Below are positions 26,233-34,174 of a stretch of DNA of 38,889 bases, piece by piece. The notes under the pieces are model-generated. The model saw nothing but the letters and a program-made list of their open reading frames with translations, had not been told where the DNA came from and did no database searches. The position numbers were made by a program, and so were the translations under genes. Each line of letters begins with the position of its first letter. The stretch's first letter is position 1. The stretch is from Oscillatoria sp. CS-180 (GTDB lineage: Bacteria; Cyanobacteriota; Cyanobacteriia; Phormidesmidales; Phormidesmidaceae). The stretch is taken from contig NZ_JAQMUB010000028.1 in NCBI RefSeq assembly GCF_028330965.1, forward strand, positions 1 through 38,889. The letters are read 5' to 3'.

Positions 26233-26865
26233 AACCTCGTGCAGAGACGAGAAAATGTTGAGGGCGATCGCATGGGATTTTGCGGTTGGTGCCTGTAAGT
26301 CTGGCACCATGACCACGGGGATTCCCGCCGATTGTGCCGCCTGCACGCCCGCGTTCGAGTCTTCCAACACCAAGCAATCAGACGCTGAGATGCCGAGTCG
26401 CTGGACCGCTTCTTGAAAAATATCCGGTTCAGGTTTGCCGGCATTGACTTGATCCACTGTGACTAAGATGGGGAAGCGATCGCGAATGCCGGCGATGGAT
26501 AGGCAAAGCTCAGCTTCTGTGGAATGACTGGACGTTCCTACGGCTTTAGGAATTGCTTTTTGCTCTACCCAATCCAACAGGGGCAACAGTCCCGGCTTCA
26601 GCGTAATTCCCTTCATCTCAATTAAGCTGTGCCAGTGGATGTCCCATCGCTGGTTAAACTCCGTGACTGGAAACTGGGTGCCAAAGATTTTCAAAAATAT
26701 CTTGTCTGCTTCAGCGCTACTGCGACCCACCAAACTCAGGTATAAATCGGTGCTCAACGAATAGCCCAGTTCCTTCGCTGCCGTTTGCCAAGCCTGCTGA
26801 TATAGAGGCTCGCTATCCAACATCAGGCCATCCATATCGAAAATGAAAGCTTTTGGTCGCATCAT
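26209..26865 (-). CDS. HAD-superfamily hydrolase (beta-phosphoglucomutase-like, subfamily IA)
   Basis: 218 residues. Motif I FIFDMDGLMLDSEPLY has the nucleophile Asp10 and acid/base Asp12; motif II Ser is in AVGTSSHST; motif III Lys is in NAGKPEPDIF; motif IV is VLEDSNAGVQAAQSAG. The helical cap is inserted after motif I. These enzymes use an aspartyl-phosphate intermediate on small phosphorylated metabolites, often sugar phosphates or phosphoglycolate. The Asp-x-Asp and Glu-Asp in motif IV fit the beta-phosphoglucomutase/YcjU/Gph group, but the substrate is not predicted. Overlaps the DUF2949 gene by 24 bases, tail to tail. Confidence 0.9.
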   Translation of the reverse strand: MMRPKAFIFDMDGLMLDSEPLYQQAWQTAAKELGYSLSTDLYLSLVGRSSAEADKIFLKIFGTQFPVTEFNQRWDIHWHSLIEMKGITLKPGLLPLLDWVEQKAIPKAVGTSSHSTEAELCLSIAGIRDRFPILVTVDQVNAGKPEPDIFQEAVQRLGISASDCLVLEDSNAGVQAAQSAGIPVVMVPDLQAPTAKSHAIALNIFSSLHEVLAWLRRL

Positions 26866-26930
26866 TCCGCTTCGCTCATCTACAGAGACAGGGGCAGTAT
26901 ATCGGAAGGGTGAAGAGTCAAGATGATTCA

Positions 26931-26973
26931 GATGGTTTGCCGCCTTGTCCTGACGGAACTAGCGACGGCTATA
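26931..26973 (+). repeat. dispersed structured repeat, copy 5 (right half only)
   Basis: GATGGTTTGCCGCCTTGTCC, then TGACGGAACTAGCGACGGC and TATA. Only the 3' half of the element is present; the left half is missing and the upstream sequence is unrelated. Confidence 0.75.
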
Positions 26974-27117
26974 TATACGGCTACATATAGGGAGTGATTG
27001 GTAGGATAATGGAGATTAAGACAGTGGGAATCGGTCGTGTGGGGATGGGGTTTATCGTCCCCACGCGCTAGTTTTCATCACCCATACCGGATATCAGTTG
27101 GAGTGGGGTTGGCAATT

Positions 27118-28173
27118 GTGGGAAATTCTTTATTGGACAAGCAGCAGGAACAGGGCGCTAACTTTGCCGCTGATTCTCAAATACCTCTGAGCTTTGGCAA
27201 TGATGAGGCTGCCCGGATTGCGGTTCAATCTGGTGTGGCGCTGTGCGATCGCTCTCATTGGGGCCGTATCCGAGTTTCTGACGCAGATCGATTGCAGTTT
27301 CTGCACAATCAGACAACGAACCAGATGCAACTCCTCCAATCGGGGCAGGGGTGTGACACGGTTTTTGTCACGTCTACAGGACGGACACTGGATCTTGTAA
27401 CCGCTTATGTGGAAGCCGATTCTGTGCTGCTGTTTGTGTCGCCAGGGCAAGCTTCCGAGCTGATGGATTGGATGGATCGCTACATCTTTTTTGCCGATAA
27501 GGTGAAGCTGACGGATGAGACGGAAAACACAGTTGCCTTTACGCTGCTGGGGACAGACAGTGCTGCTCTCTTGTCCCAACTCGGTGTGCAAGAAATCGAC
27601 AACGCACCTCATGCCAGTCACCAGGTCATCAATATTCAGGGATTGGAGATCTTTCTAGGCGTTGATAGCGGTCTTCCAACGCCGGGATTCACGTTGATTG
27701 CGCCGGTCTCATCGGGGGCAGACCTTTGGCACACTCTGACTCAGGCTGGAGCTGTGCCGATGGGTGAAACTCTGTGGCAGGAGCTCCGCATTAAGCAAGG
27801 GCGACCGATGCCCGGAGCAGAGCTAACGAAAGACTACAATCCCTTAGAAGCAACGCTGTGGCAGGCCGTTTCCTTTGATAAAGGTTGCTACATTGGGCAA
27901 GAAACGATCGCTCGCCTCAACACCTATCAGGGTGTGAAGCAGCAGCTTTGGGGTCTGCACCTTGAGGCCATGGCTGCTGCCGGAACGCCCATCACTTTGG
28001 ATGACGCCAAGGTTGGGGTTCTGACCAGTTGCGTAGAGACTTCTTCGGGTGCTGTTGGTCTAGGGTATATCCGCACTAAGGCTGGCGGCAATGGCCTGAC
28101 GGTGACTGTGGGAGAGACCACTGCCAAGGTTGTCAACGTCCCCTTTGCGACCCGAGGCTATTTGGATGCCTAG
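27118..28173 (+). CDS. ygfZ: YgfZ/GcvT-family folate-binding Fe-S cluster maintenance protein
   Basis: The frame is open from a GTG at 27037, but homologous sequence begins around GNSLLDKQQEQGANF, so the GTG at 27118 is preferred (352 residues rather than 378). GcvT-like fold with FGNDEAARIAVQSGVALCDRSHWGRI, LQFLHNQTTNQM, and the YgfZ signature KGCYIGQETIARLNTYQGVKQQL with its conserved Cys. YgfZ binds tetrahydrofolate and helps repair or assembly of some Fe-S enzymes such as MiaB. It lacks the glycine-cleavage residues of true GcvT. Partial repeat copy 5 lies about 145 bases upstream of this start. Confidence 0.9.
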   Translation: MGNSLLDKQQEQGANFAADSQIPLSFGNDEAARIAVQSGVALCDRSHWGRIRVSDADRLQFLHNQTTNQMQLLQSGQGCDTVFVTSTGRTLDLVTAYVEADSVLLFVSPGQASELMDWMDRYIFFADKVKLTDETENTVAFTLLGTDSAALLSQLGVQEIDNAPHASHQVINIQGLEIFLGVDSGLPTPGFTLIAPVSSGADLWHTLTQAGAVPMGETLWQELRIKQGRPMPGAELTKDYNPLEATLWQAVSFDKGCYIGQETIARLNTYQGVKQQLWGLHLEAMAAAGTPITLDDAKVGVLTSCVETSSGAVGLGYIRTKAGGNGLTVTVGETTAKVVNVPFATRGYLDA

Positions 28174-28418
28174 GGCGCGTCGTCATTTAGTGCTGGAAGT
28201 CTTGTGGAATCAGCATTACCGCGCCCGCCCCAGATTCATAAGCTAGGGGCTCAAATCTTCATTGCTGAGGCATTGCAGATCTCAATGATGACAGCCCCTA
28301 GCGCTGCCAGTTTTGGCGAGTTTTACTACACTACGAAGAGTGAATATTGCCTTGCTGCTCATCGGTATTGAGCAAGGTCAAGGTTTCCTCTCCTGTTGCC
28401 CTTCAACTCCATACCGCT

Positions 28419-29186
28419 ATGAATCCTTTAACTCCTCTTCTCCATTTAGTCGGCTCCGGAGCGATGGCTTACGTTCTGGCTAATCAGATCCGCGATGAAA
28501 AAACTCGCCCTAATGTATTTGCGGGCTTCTACTTTGCTGAATCAGGTTCCGTACCGTTTTTGACGAAACTGCGCGATCGCGCCCAATCTGAAGGCGATTT
28601 GTGGCTAGCAGAACGGCTCACTAAGCACGCGAATGACGAACGCCGTCACGGTCAAATTTTTGCCAACGCTTTGAAACAGAGCGGGAAAGAAGCCATTGAC
28701 TTGAAGGCTCTGGCTGAAACGAATAGCTCGGAACAGGCTGCTGACAAAAAGGAACAAAGCAGTCCTTTCTTTGATGCGTACTATTCCGATTACAGTCAAG
28801 CTGACTTGAAACCCGAAGTAATTGATTGGCGGGTGTTCCTGGGCAGTACTTACATTTTGGAAGCCGATGCCTGCTTTGACTTTCGTCGAATGGCTGGAGC
28901 GCTGGATGGCGTGCCGAATATGGACAAAGTTCAGGCTGGGATCATTAGTGTTGCTGAAGATGAGGCCCGCCACGCGGGTTATCTCAAAGAGGCCATGCAG
29001 CGTCGCTACGGCTATTTTGCGACGGAAAACCTGATCAACGAGTGGCGATCGCGTAAGGTTGACGCTTTGATGGCAATGGTTGGCAACTTGATTGAGCGAC
29101 GAGGCAAAATGCATACCCTGGCTCAAGATAGCGTCGATGGTGAGGTCGAAGCAGACACCTCTTTAGATCTTCCCGTTGCAGCCTAG
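28419..29186 (+). CDS. ferritin-like diiron protein
   Basis: 255 residues from ATG 28419 (MNPLTPLLHLVGSG); an upstream extension to 28347 is possible but unlikely. A four-helix ferritin-like metal site can be read: Glu41 (FAESGS), ExxH in NDERRHGQ (Glu74, His77), a Glu in TYILEADACFDF, and ExxH in EDEARHAGYL. This Glu...ExxH...Glu...ExxH pattern binds two irons. Members act as oxygenases, oxidases or iron-handling proteins; the substrate here is unknown. A conserved cyanobacterial protein of this type is known to me only as 'ferritin-like'. It stands alone between ygfZ and repeat copy 6. Confidence 0.85.
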   Translation: MNPLTPLLHLVGSGAMAYVLANQIRDEKTRPNVFAGFYFAESGSVPFLTKLRDRAQSEGDLWLAERLTKHANDERRHGQIFANALKQSGKEAIDLKALAETNSSEQAADKKEQSSPFFDAYYSDYSQADLKPEVIDWRVFLGSTYILEADACFDFRRMAGALDGVPNMDKVQAGIISVAEDEARHAGYLKEAMQRRYGYFATENLINEWRSRKVDALMAMVGNLIERRGKMHTLAQDSVDGEVEADTSLDLPVAA

Positions 29187-29236
29187 AGCCGCATACTTGA
29201 CGTTTGCACTAGCACAATATCCTGCATTTGCCACTG

Positions 29237-29337
29237 ACAGCCGTTACTCGTTCCATTAGGACAAGACGGCGAGCTGTCTGACTATGGGCTAAGCACTTAG
29301 GTGCTGTTGGGCGCACAAACCTCAATGGCTAGAGCTA
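29237..29337 (-). repeat. dispersed ~100-bp structured repeat, copy 6
   Basis: Minus orientation: ACAGCCGTTACTCGTTCC, ATTAGGACAAGACGGCGAGC, GGGCTAAGCACTTAGGTGC, TGTTGGGCGCACAAACCTCA and the end ATGGCTAGAGCTA. Confidence 0.8.
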
Positions 29338-29467
29338 TGAATTCTCTAGCACTGGGGGACTTCGACCTCAGAATCCCCTAAATTTGCTATTCCTTAGGCA
29401 AAAGTCGGTCAAAGTCTTAGATACTCAGGGCTTCTGGCTGCTGGTTGCAGTGGGTCATCAGACGACT

Positions 29468-29586
29468 CTATCGGCTTCGTTAAAGCGGGCGACTGGGGAC
29501 AATTTCGTTTTGCCCCCAGACCCCCGTCGACCAGGACGAATCTGCCGTCCTGGACCTCGCAGAAAGGGGGTTCGGTGAACCGATAG
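29468..29586. repeat. nested imperfect palindrome (~119 bp)
   Basis: Outer ends CTATCGG and CCGATAG are complementary; inside, CCCCC (about 29521) faces GGGGG (about 29566), and at the centre CCAGGACG pairs with CGTCCTGG around a 7-base loop. GGGGACAATTTCGTTTTGCCCC forms a further small hairpin on the left arm. It is unlike the dispersed repeat. It may be a miniature element or a structured RNA end. Confidence 0.5.
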
Positions 29587-29667
29587 AAATGTGGAGACGG
29601 GGGGCCAAAGCAGTTAGCGTAAGCTCAACTGCGAGAGCTGGCATCAAGGGTGCCCATCCTATCGGTG

Positions 29668-30798
29668 TTAGACGATCGCGTCTACAAAATCAGGAATATC
29701 CGCGATGGGGACAGAGAGAAGCTGACCAAGACTAGCAATCGTTTGCTCAATGTTGAACGGTTCTTCGCCAACGGTTCCTGATCCCGTGACAACACCATCC
29801 GTAATGGCAACACTGCCCTCAACTTGGGAGACTAGCCCGAATGCCTGAGATGTGAAATCAGTGATATCGACCGCTGTTTCAAACGTCTCAGTGCCCGAAG
29901 ACGCAACGAGGTCAACCTGTCCCCCTATCAGACTGGCGTCTACGGCCACTCCAGTGAGCGCATCGGTTACAAAATCGCTAACAATCTCATCGACGGCAAA
30001 GCTAGCCCCTATTGGGCCTATCAGAGTATCGATGGCTATTGTAGCTGTGCCGTCACTGAGTCCGAGTTCTCCAGAAATGGAAGAGAGGGGAATTGGAACA
30101 ATCTGGTCAGCGAATAAAGGGATTTCAATATTACCGCTCTGCAAATTGATGTTGATATCAACTTCGCCTAAAGGGGTTGGCGCGGTGACTGCGTATTGGG
30201 CATCGGCTCCGAACTCAAAATCGAAATCAATGTCTCCAGCAGGGGTATCCAAGAGAACGTTGAAGTCTCCACCTGCAATATCAATGACGCCGCTGATCGG
30301 ACCCAAGCCCGTTTCGAACCCGATGACAAAAGCACCTTGCTGAATGGGAATCGTTGTGTCGATGGACGACAGCAAAAAGTCAAAACCTTCAGCCGCAAAG
30401 GTTGCTAGGTCGAACCCTTCGACTACATAGGCGTTGCCGTCAAAGTTGAGGTTGGCGTTGACGATGCCCTCAACCAAGGATAGAGAACCCGAGGCCTGAT
30501 CAATTAGAACATCTAGGTTGGTCAGGAAGCCCAACACGTCGAAATCGATTGCAGTAACATCGCCCGTCTCTGATGTGAGCGAGATGCCAAGTAAACCATC
30601 TGAGATTGCAGCAGTTCCATCAATCGTCTCAAGCAGTGCAAGACCATCGACTACAAATTCTTCAGCATCCGAGCTAAATGCTGAAACAACATCAAGTACA
30701 GACGTAGTATCCAGGAACTCCGAGTCGAGATCTAAATCCAAATCTAGACCCAGATCCAGATCAGACCAAGTGTCAGAGCTAAATAAAGTTGATAGCAT
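29668..30798 (-). CDS. highly acidic protein without Lys, Arg, His or Cys; candidate type I secretion substrate
   Basis: 376 residues. By direct count it has 64 Asp plus Glu and no Lys, Arg, His or Cys; the only Met is the first and there is one Trp. The N-terminus is an alternating Asp-Leu run (DLDLGLDLDLDLDSEF). The rest is a series of degenerate beta-strand units with recurring patterns such as (A/S)ISDGLLGI, GLSDGTATIAID and AITDGVVTGSG, about 20-40 residues apart, as in a beta-solenoid or beta-sandwich. No N-terminal signal peptide is present. The C-terminus, IPDFVDAIV, ends with an acidic residue followed by hydrophobics, as in several ABC-exported (type I) proteins, which also lack Cys. 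No family recognised. Function unknown; Ca2+ binding or cell-surface role is a guess. Confidence 0.8.
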   Translation of the reverse strand: MLSTLFSSDTWSDLDLGLDLDLDLDSEFLDTTSVLDVVSAFSSDAEEFVVDGLALLETIDGTAAISDGLLGISLTSETGDVTAIDFDVLGFLTNLDVLIDQASGSLSLVEGIVNANLNFDGNAYVVEGFDLATFAAEGFDFLLSSIDTTIPIQQGAFVIGFETGLGPISGVIDIAGGDFNVLLDTPAGDIDFDFEFGADAQYAVTAPTPLGEVDININLQSGNIEIPLFADQIVPIPLSSISGELGLSDGTATIAIDTLIGPIGASFAVDEIVSDFVTDALTGVAVDASLIGGQVDLVASSGTETFETAVDITDFTSQAFGLVSQVEGSVAITDGVVTGSGTVGEEPFNIEQTIASLGQLLSVPIADIPDFVDAIV

Positions 30799-30956
30799 GA
30801 CCCTTTTCTTTCAATGAAGGACAGTGGACATCGGGCGTGTGCTCAACTGGAGCTTAGCCGATTTTTCCCAAAATGTGGGCTATGATACCCTTCCTTTTTC
30901 GGGAATTGAGGAAACACGGTGTATTTGCTTCCCTACGCATCACTGGTCGTGGTGAT

Positions 30957-31060
30957 GTAGCTTTGGCTATCTAGGCCGGTGTACTCAATAGCTTTCGAGT
31001 GCTTAGCGGGATAGCCCAATGGCTCGCCGTCTTGTCCTAACGGAACTGACGACGGCTATA
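30957..31060 (+). repeat. dispersed ~100-bp structured repeat, copy 7 (contains the rsmI stop codon)
   Basis: Plus orientation: GTAGCTTTGGCTATCTAGGC, GTGTACTCAATAGCTTTCGA, GTGCTTAGCGGGATAGCCCA, ATGGCTCGCCGTCTTGTCC, TAACGGAACTGACGACGGC and TATA. The terminal TATA/TATAG overlaps the last codon positions of rsmI on the minus strand, so the element sits exactly at the gene's 3' end. Confidence 0.85.
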
Positions 31061-31910
31061 CATCCGGGAGTTCCACCGCAATCTGATAAATTTCTCGTTT
31101 GGAGTGGCCCGTTTCTTGAGCGAGCTGGCGGCTGGCCTGCGATCGCGACAATCCTGACCGCAAAAGTTCCAAAAGTCGCTGTTCGATCTCTGCTTTTGTT
31201 AAGGTTTGTGCTGGCTCAGACGGCTGTCCTGCAATAACTAGGGTGAATTCGCCTTTAGGGGCGTGGTCGGTGTAGTGGGCGATCGCCTCGTCCAGGGTGC
31301 CTCGCCATGCCTCTTCGAACTGTTTGGTCAATTCTCGGGTGGCAGCAATACGGCGATCGCCCGCCATTTGACTGCGCAGATCCTGAAGCGTTGTCAATAA
31401 GCGATGTGGTGCCTCGTAGAGAACTATCGTGCGGTGTTCAATCGCGATTTGATTGATCAGTTCCCGGCGATCGCGTCCCTTTGTAGGCAAAAATCCTTCA
31501 AAGACGAAGGGCTGCGGCGGCAAACCCGATACACAGAGGGCCGTCACGACTGCCGTGGCACCTGGGATGGCAACCACCGGAATATCCGCCTCTACGCAAG
31601 CCTCTACTAGCTCAAATCCAGGATCGGAAATGCCCGGCATTCCCGCATCGCTAACCAACGCGACCTGTTTGCCCCGCTGGAGCAGGGTCGTCAACTCTGG
31701 CAAGCGCTTGCGCCAATTATGAGCGTGATAACTCATTTGTGGCGTCTGAATCTGAAAGTGATGCAGCAGTTTACCTGTGTGTCGAGTATCTTCAGCAGCA
31801 ATCACATCGGCGTGTTGCAGGGTGTCAATCGCACGAAAGGTCATGTCGCCCAGGTTGCCAATGGGTGTGCCAACAATGTAGAGGGTGCCGTTACCATTGC
31901 TATCCGTCAC
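31056..31910 (-). CDS. rsmI: 16S rRNA (cytidine1402-2'-O)-methyltransferase RsmI
   Basis: 284 residues of the tetrapyrrole-methylase fold. The start region LYIVGTPIGNLGDMTFRAIDTLQHADVIAAEDTR is diagnostic, followed by SYHAHNWRKR, VALVSDAGMPGISDPG, IPGATAVVTALCVSGLP, FVFEGFLPTKGRDR and APHRLLTTLQDL. The C-terminal helices (LRSGLSRSQASRQLAQETGHSKREIYQIA) form the small extra domain common in this family. It methylates the 2'-OH of C1402 in 16S rRNA, near the decoding site, using S-adenosylmethionine. Its stop codon lies within the end of repeat copy 7, so the repeat joined the gene precisely at its 3' boundary and may have replaced a few C-terminal bases. Confidence 0.96.
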   Translation of the reverse strand: MTDSNGNGTLYIVGTPIGNLGDMTFRAIDTLQHADVIAAEDTRHTGKLLHHFQIQTPQMSYHAHNWRKRLPELTTLLQRGKQVALVSDAGMPGISDPGFELVEACVEADIPVVAIPGATAVVTALCVSGLPPQPFVFEGFLPTKGRDRRELINQIAIEHRTIVLYEAPHRLLTTLQDLRSQMAGDRRIAATRELTKQFEEAWRGTLDEAIAHYTDHAPKGEFTLVIAGQPSEPAQTLTKAEIEQRLLELLRSGLSRSQASRQLAQETGHSKREIYQIAVELPDV

Positions 31911-31989
31911 GGGTATCTATATTCTGAGTTCTATACTTCAGTCCTGTGCTTCAGGATAGACCGAGACGCTAACGGGTGGAGGAAAAACC

Positions 31990-32856
31990 GTGAAAACAGG
32001 CGTCTTTGCCGGGCTCATTACATTGGACTGCATTTATCAAACTCGGAAAGGTTTAGCGGCCAACGAAAAACAGGTCGCTGAGGCCATGCTGCTAGCCGCT
32101 GGAGGACCTGCAACGAACGCCGCGATCGCGTTTCAAGCTTTGGGCGGGCGGGCCATCCTCATCGGCGCTTTGGGTCAGCACCCATTGACGACTGTCATTC
32201 AAGAAGATTTGGCTCAATATGGTGTAGAACTGGTTGACATGACTCCAGAAGCGACCGCACCACCGCCCTTTTCGTCCATTGTGGTGAATGTTGAGACGGG
32301 CGATCGCGCTGTTATCTCGCGCAATGTGATTGACCGTCCCCATATCAAGCAGCAACCTGCGGCTCATCTTGTTGCCGCAATGGACTGTCTGCTGGTAGAT
32401 GGTCATCAGATGTGGCTCAGTCAGCAGTTGGCTCAGCAAGCTCGTCAACACAACATCCCCGTGATCGTCGATGCGGGAAGCTGGAAGTCCGGGTTTGAGA
32501 CCGTTTTTGCCCTGGCAACCCAGGTCATTGCCTCAGCCAATTTTGCGCCACCGGATAGAAAAACCGAATGGGATGCGATCGCCTATCTCCAGTCGCTTGA
32601 CGTTCCCTACAGTGCCGTCACACGAGGCGACCAATCTATCCTGTACAGTACGCCCTCTGCGTCCAGTGAACTACCAGTCCCATCCATTCAGCCCGTTGAT
32701 ACCCTGGGCGCTGGAGATGTTTTTCACGGAGCCTTTTGCTACGGCTATGCAGACCGTCTCGATTTCTTAAATGCCCTGAATTTTGGCGCTGAAATCGCCG
32801 CGATCGCCTGCCAGTCTTTCGGTACTCGCCAATGGATTCAGAAACTGCCTCAGTAA
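31990..32856 (+). CDS. PfkB-family carbohydrate kinase
   Basis: 288 residues, ribokinase fold. Substrate side: AGGPATNAAIAFQALGGRA (the GGxxxN motif) and IGALGQHPL; ATP side: the C-terminal PfkB signature DTLGAGDVFHGAFCYGYA with the catalytic Asp. It phosphorylates a sugar or nucleoside with ATP in the cytoplasm; the substrate cannot be told from sequence. The protein is at the short end for the family. Start is GTG at 31990 with GGAGG about 8 bases upstream, divergent from rsmI with only about 80 bp between them, so the two must share a tight promoter region. Confidence 0.9.
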   Translation: MKTGVFAGLITLDCIYQTRKGLAANEKQVAEAMLLAAGGPATNAAIAFQALGGRAILIGALGQHPLTTVIQEDLAQYGVELVDMTPEATAPPPFSSIVVNVETGDRAVISRNVIDRPHIKQQPAAHLVAAMDCLLVDGHQMWLSQQLAQQARQHNIPVIVDAGSWKSGFETVFALATQVIASANFAPPDRKTEWDAIAYLQSLDVPYSAVTRGDQSILYSTPSASSELPVPSIQPVDTLGAGDVFHGAFCYGYADRLDFLNALNFGAEIAAIACQSFGTRQWIQKLPQ

Positions 32857-33062
32857 AAGTACAGATTTTTTTGATTTTTGATGCACGCTTTTTGATGACC
32901 CGGCCAAACACCTGGGTAGACTAGACCTGATCTGTGTCTGAGCCTGCACACATGCCCGAAAACGAGGCGGCCCGTTCTGAGAACCCCGGCCAGCTATCAG
33001 GCAAGTACCATCTGGGTTCCATGCAGACAGAATGAACAAAACATCTTATAGAGGAAATTTTT

Positions 33063-34019
33063 ATGGGGTACGACAAAGAACTCGCCATTGCTAAGGACGC
33101 CGTGATGCAGGCGGCCAAGCTGTGTGAAGCTGTGCGCCGGGACATGGTTCCAGAGGCCATGGAAAAGTCAGATAAAAGTCCAGTCACCGTTGCGGACTAT
33201 GGTTCTCAAGCTATTATCTGTCGGGCCTTGTCTGCCGCATTTCCCAACGATCCCGTTGTCGGTGAAGAAGATGCCGCAGACCTGCGCACCCCCGAGATGA
33301 CTGATCGCTTGAAGCAAGTCGCCGGATTTGTTCAGTCCGTTTTAGGCACAGCGGAACCCGATCAGATCGTGCAGTGGATCGATCATGGCAATGGCTCCCC
33401 TGCCAAACGCTTCTGGACGCTGGATCCTATCGATGGCACCAAAGGCTTTTTGCGCGGCGACCAGTACGCGATCGCCCTAGCCCTGATTGAGGACGGTGAC
33501 CTCAAAGTGGGTCTTTTGGGCTGTCCGGCGTTGTCCTTCGGCGATGGCGAACCCGGTCTGCTGTTCACTGCGGTTCGCGGCGAAGGCACCTACATGCAGC
33601 CCATTTCTGGAGGCGAGGCCAAGCAGGTGCATGTCGTGCAGCCGGGAGACGCTGACCGGCTCCGCTTTGTCGAGAGTGTGGAAGCCAGCCACGGTAATCA
33701 GTCTGAGCAGGAAGCCGTTGCCAAAGCGGTCGGGATCACTCAGTCCTCGGTGCGGATGGATAGCCAAGCTAAGTATGGCGCGGTGGCAGCCGGAGAAGCA
33801 GCCCTGTATTTGCGGCTACCCTCACCGAAGTATCCTGACTATCGCGAGAAGATTTGGGATCACGCTGCAGGGGCGATCGTGGTGGAGGAAGCAGGCGGGC
33901 GAGTGACTGACATGCACGGCAAGCCACTGGACTTCTACACAGCTGCGAAAATGGTGGACAATCGCGGTGTCGTTGTCAGCAACGGCGCGATTCACGATGA
34001 CGTCATGTCAGCGCTGTAG
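33063..34019 (+). CDS. 3'(2'),5'-bisphosphate nucleotidase (HAL2/SAL1/CysQ group)
   Basis: 318 residues of the inositol-monophosphatase superfamily. Metal site residues are in VTVADYGSQA, VVGEEDA, WTLDPIDGTKGFLRGDQYAIALALI and IWDHAAGAIVVEEAGGRVTDMHGKPLDF; all Asp/Glu ligands are present. The loop GFLRGDQYA is typical of the PAP phosphatases (HAL2/SAL1) rather than SuhB. The enzyme turns 3'-phosphoadenosine 5'-phosphate into AMP, clearing a toxic by-product of sulfate assimilation, which links it to sat at 20982. It is Mg-dependent and usually sensitive to Li+ and Na+. ATG at 33063 is preceded by GAGGAA. The CRISPR array begins 155 bp after the stop. Confidence 0.92.
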   Translation: MGYDKELAIAKDAVMQAAKLCEAVRRDMVPEAMEKSDKSPVTVADYGSQAIICRALSAAFPNDPVVGEEDAADLRTPEMTDRLKQVAGFVQSVLGTAEPDQIVQWIDHGNGSPAKRFWTLDPIDGTKGFLRGDQYAIALALIEDGDLKVGLLGCPALSFGDGEPGLLFTAVRGEGTYMQPISGGEAKQVHVVQPGDADRLRFVESVEASHGNQSEQEAVAKAVGITQSSVRMDSQAKYGAVAAGEAALYLRLPSPKYPDYREKIWDHAAGAIVVEEAGGRVTDMHGKPLDFYTAAKMVDNRGVVVSNGAIHDDVMSAL

Positions 34020-34085
34020 CGAGAAGAAACGATGAGGGATGGGGCAGTTGGTGGGGCTCATTGAAATGGGTCTGGGTGTTTGAAA

Positions 34086-34118
34086 GTTAGCCAACTGTGG
34101 CGTTTAGACACAGCTAAC
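34086..34118 (-). terminator. hairpin at the distal end of the CRISPR array
   Basis: GTTAG pairs with CTAAC and CTGTG with CACAG around a 9-base loop, with a small internal bulge; on the minus strand TTTC follows. It lies about 57 bases past the last repeat in the inferred transcription direction, so it may end the pre-crRNA. It could equally serve the nucleotidase gene on the plus strand. Confidence 0.4.
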
Positions 34119-34174
34119 GTCAAAACCTAACACCAGCTGCCACTTCATCCTTTTGCCTTCATCCTTCACGCTCC

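Larger units (their letters stand above)
29187..29667. other. intergenic region with repeat copy 6 and a nested palindrome
   Basis: About 480 bp without a convincing gene between the ferritin-like gene and the acidic-protein gene (convergent). It holds the dispersed repeat at 29237-29337 and a separate inverted-repeat structure at 29468-29586. Confidence 0.6.
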
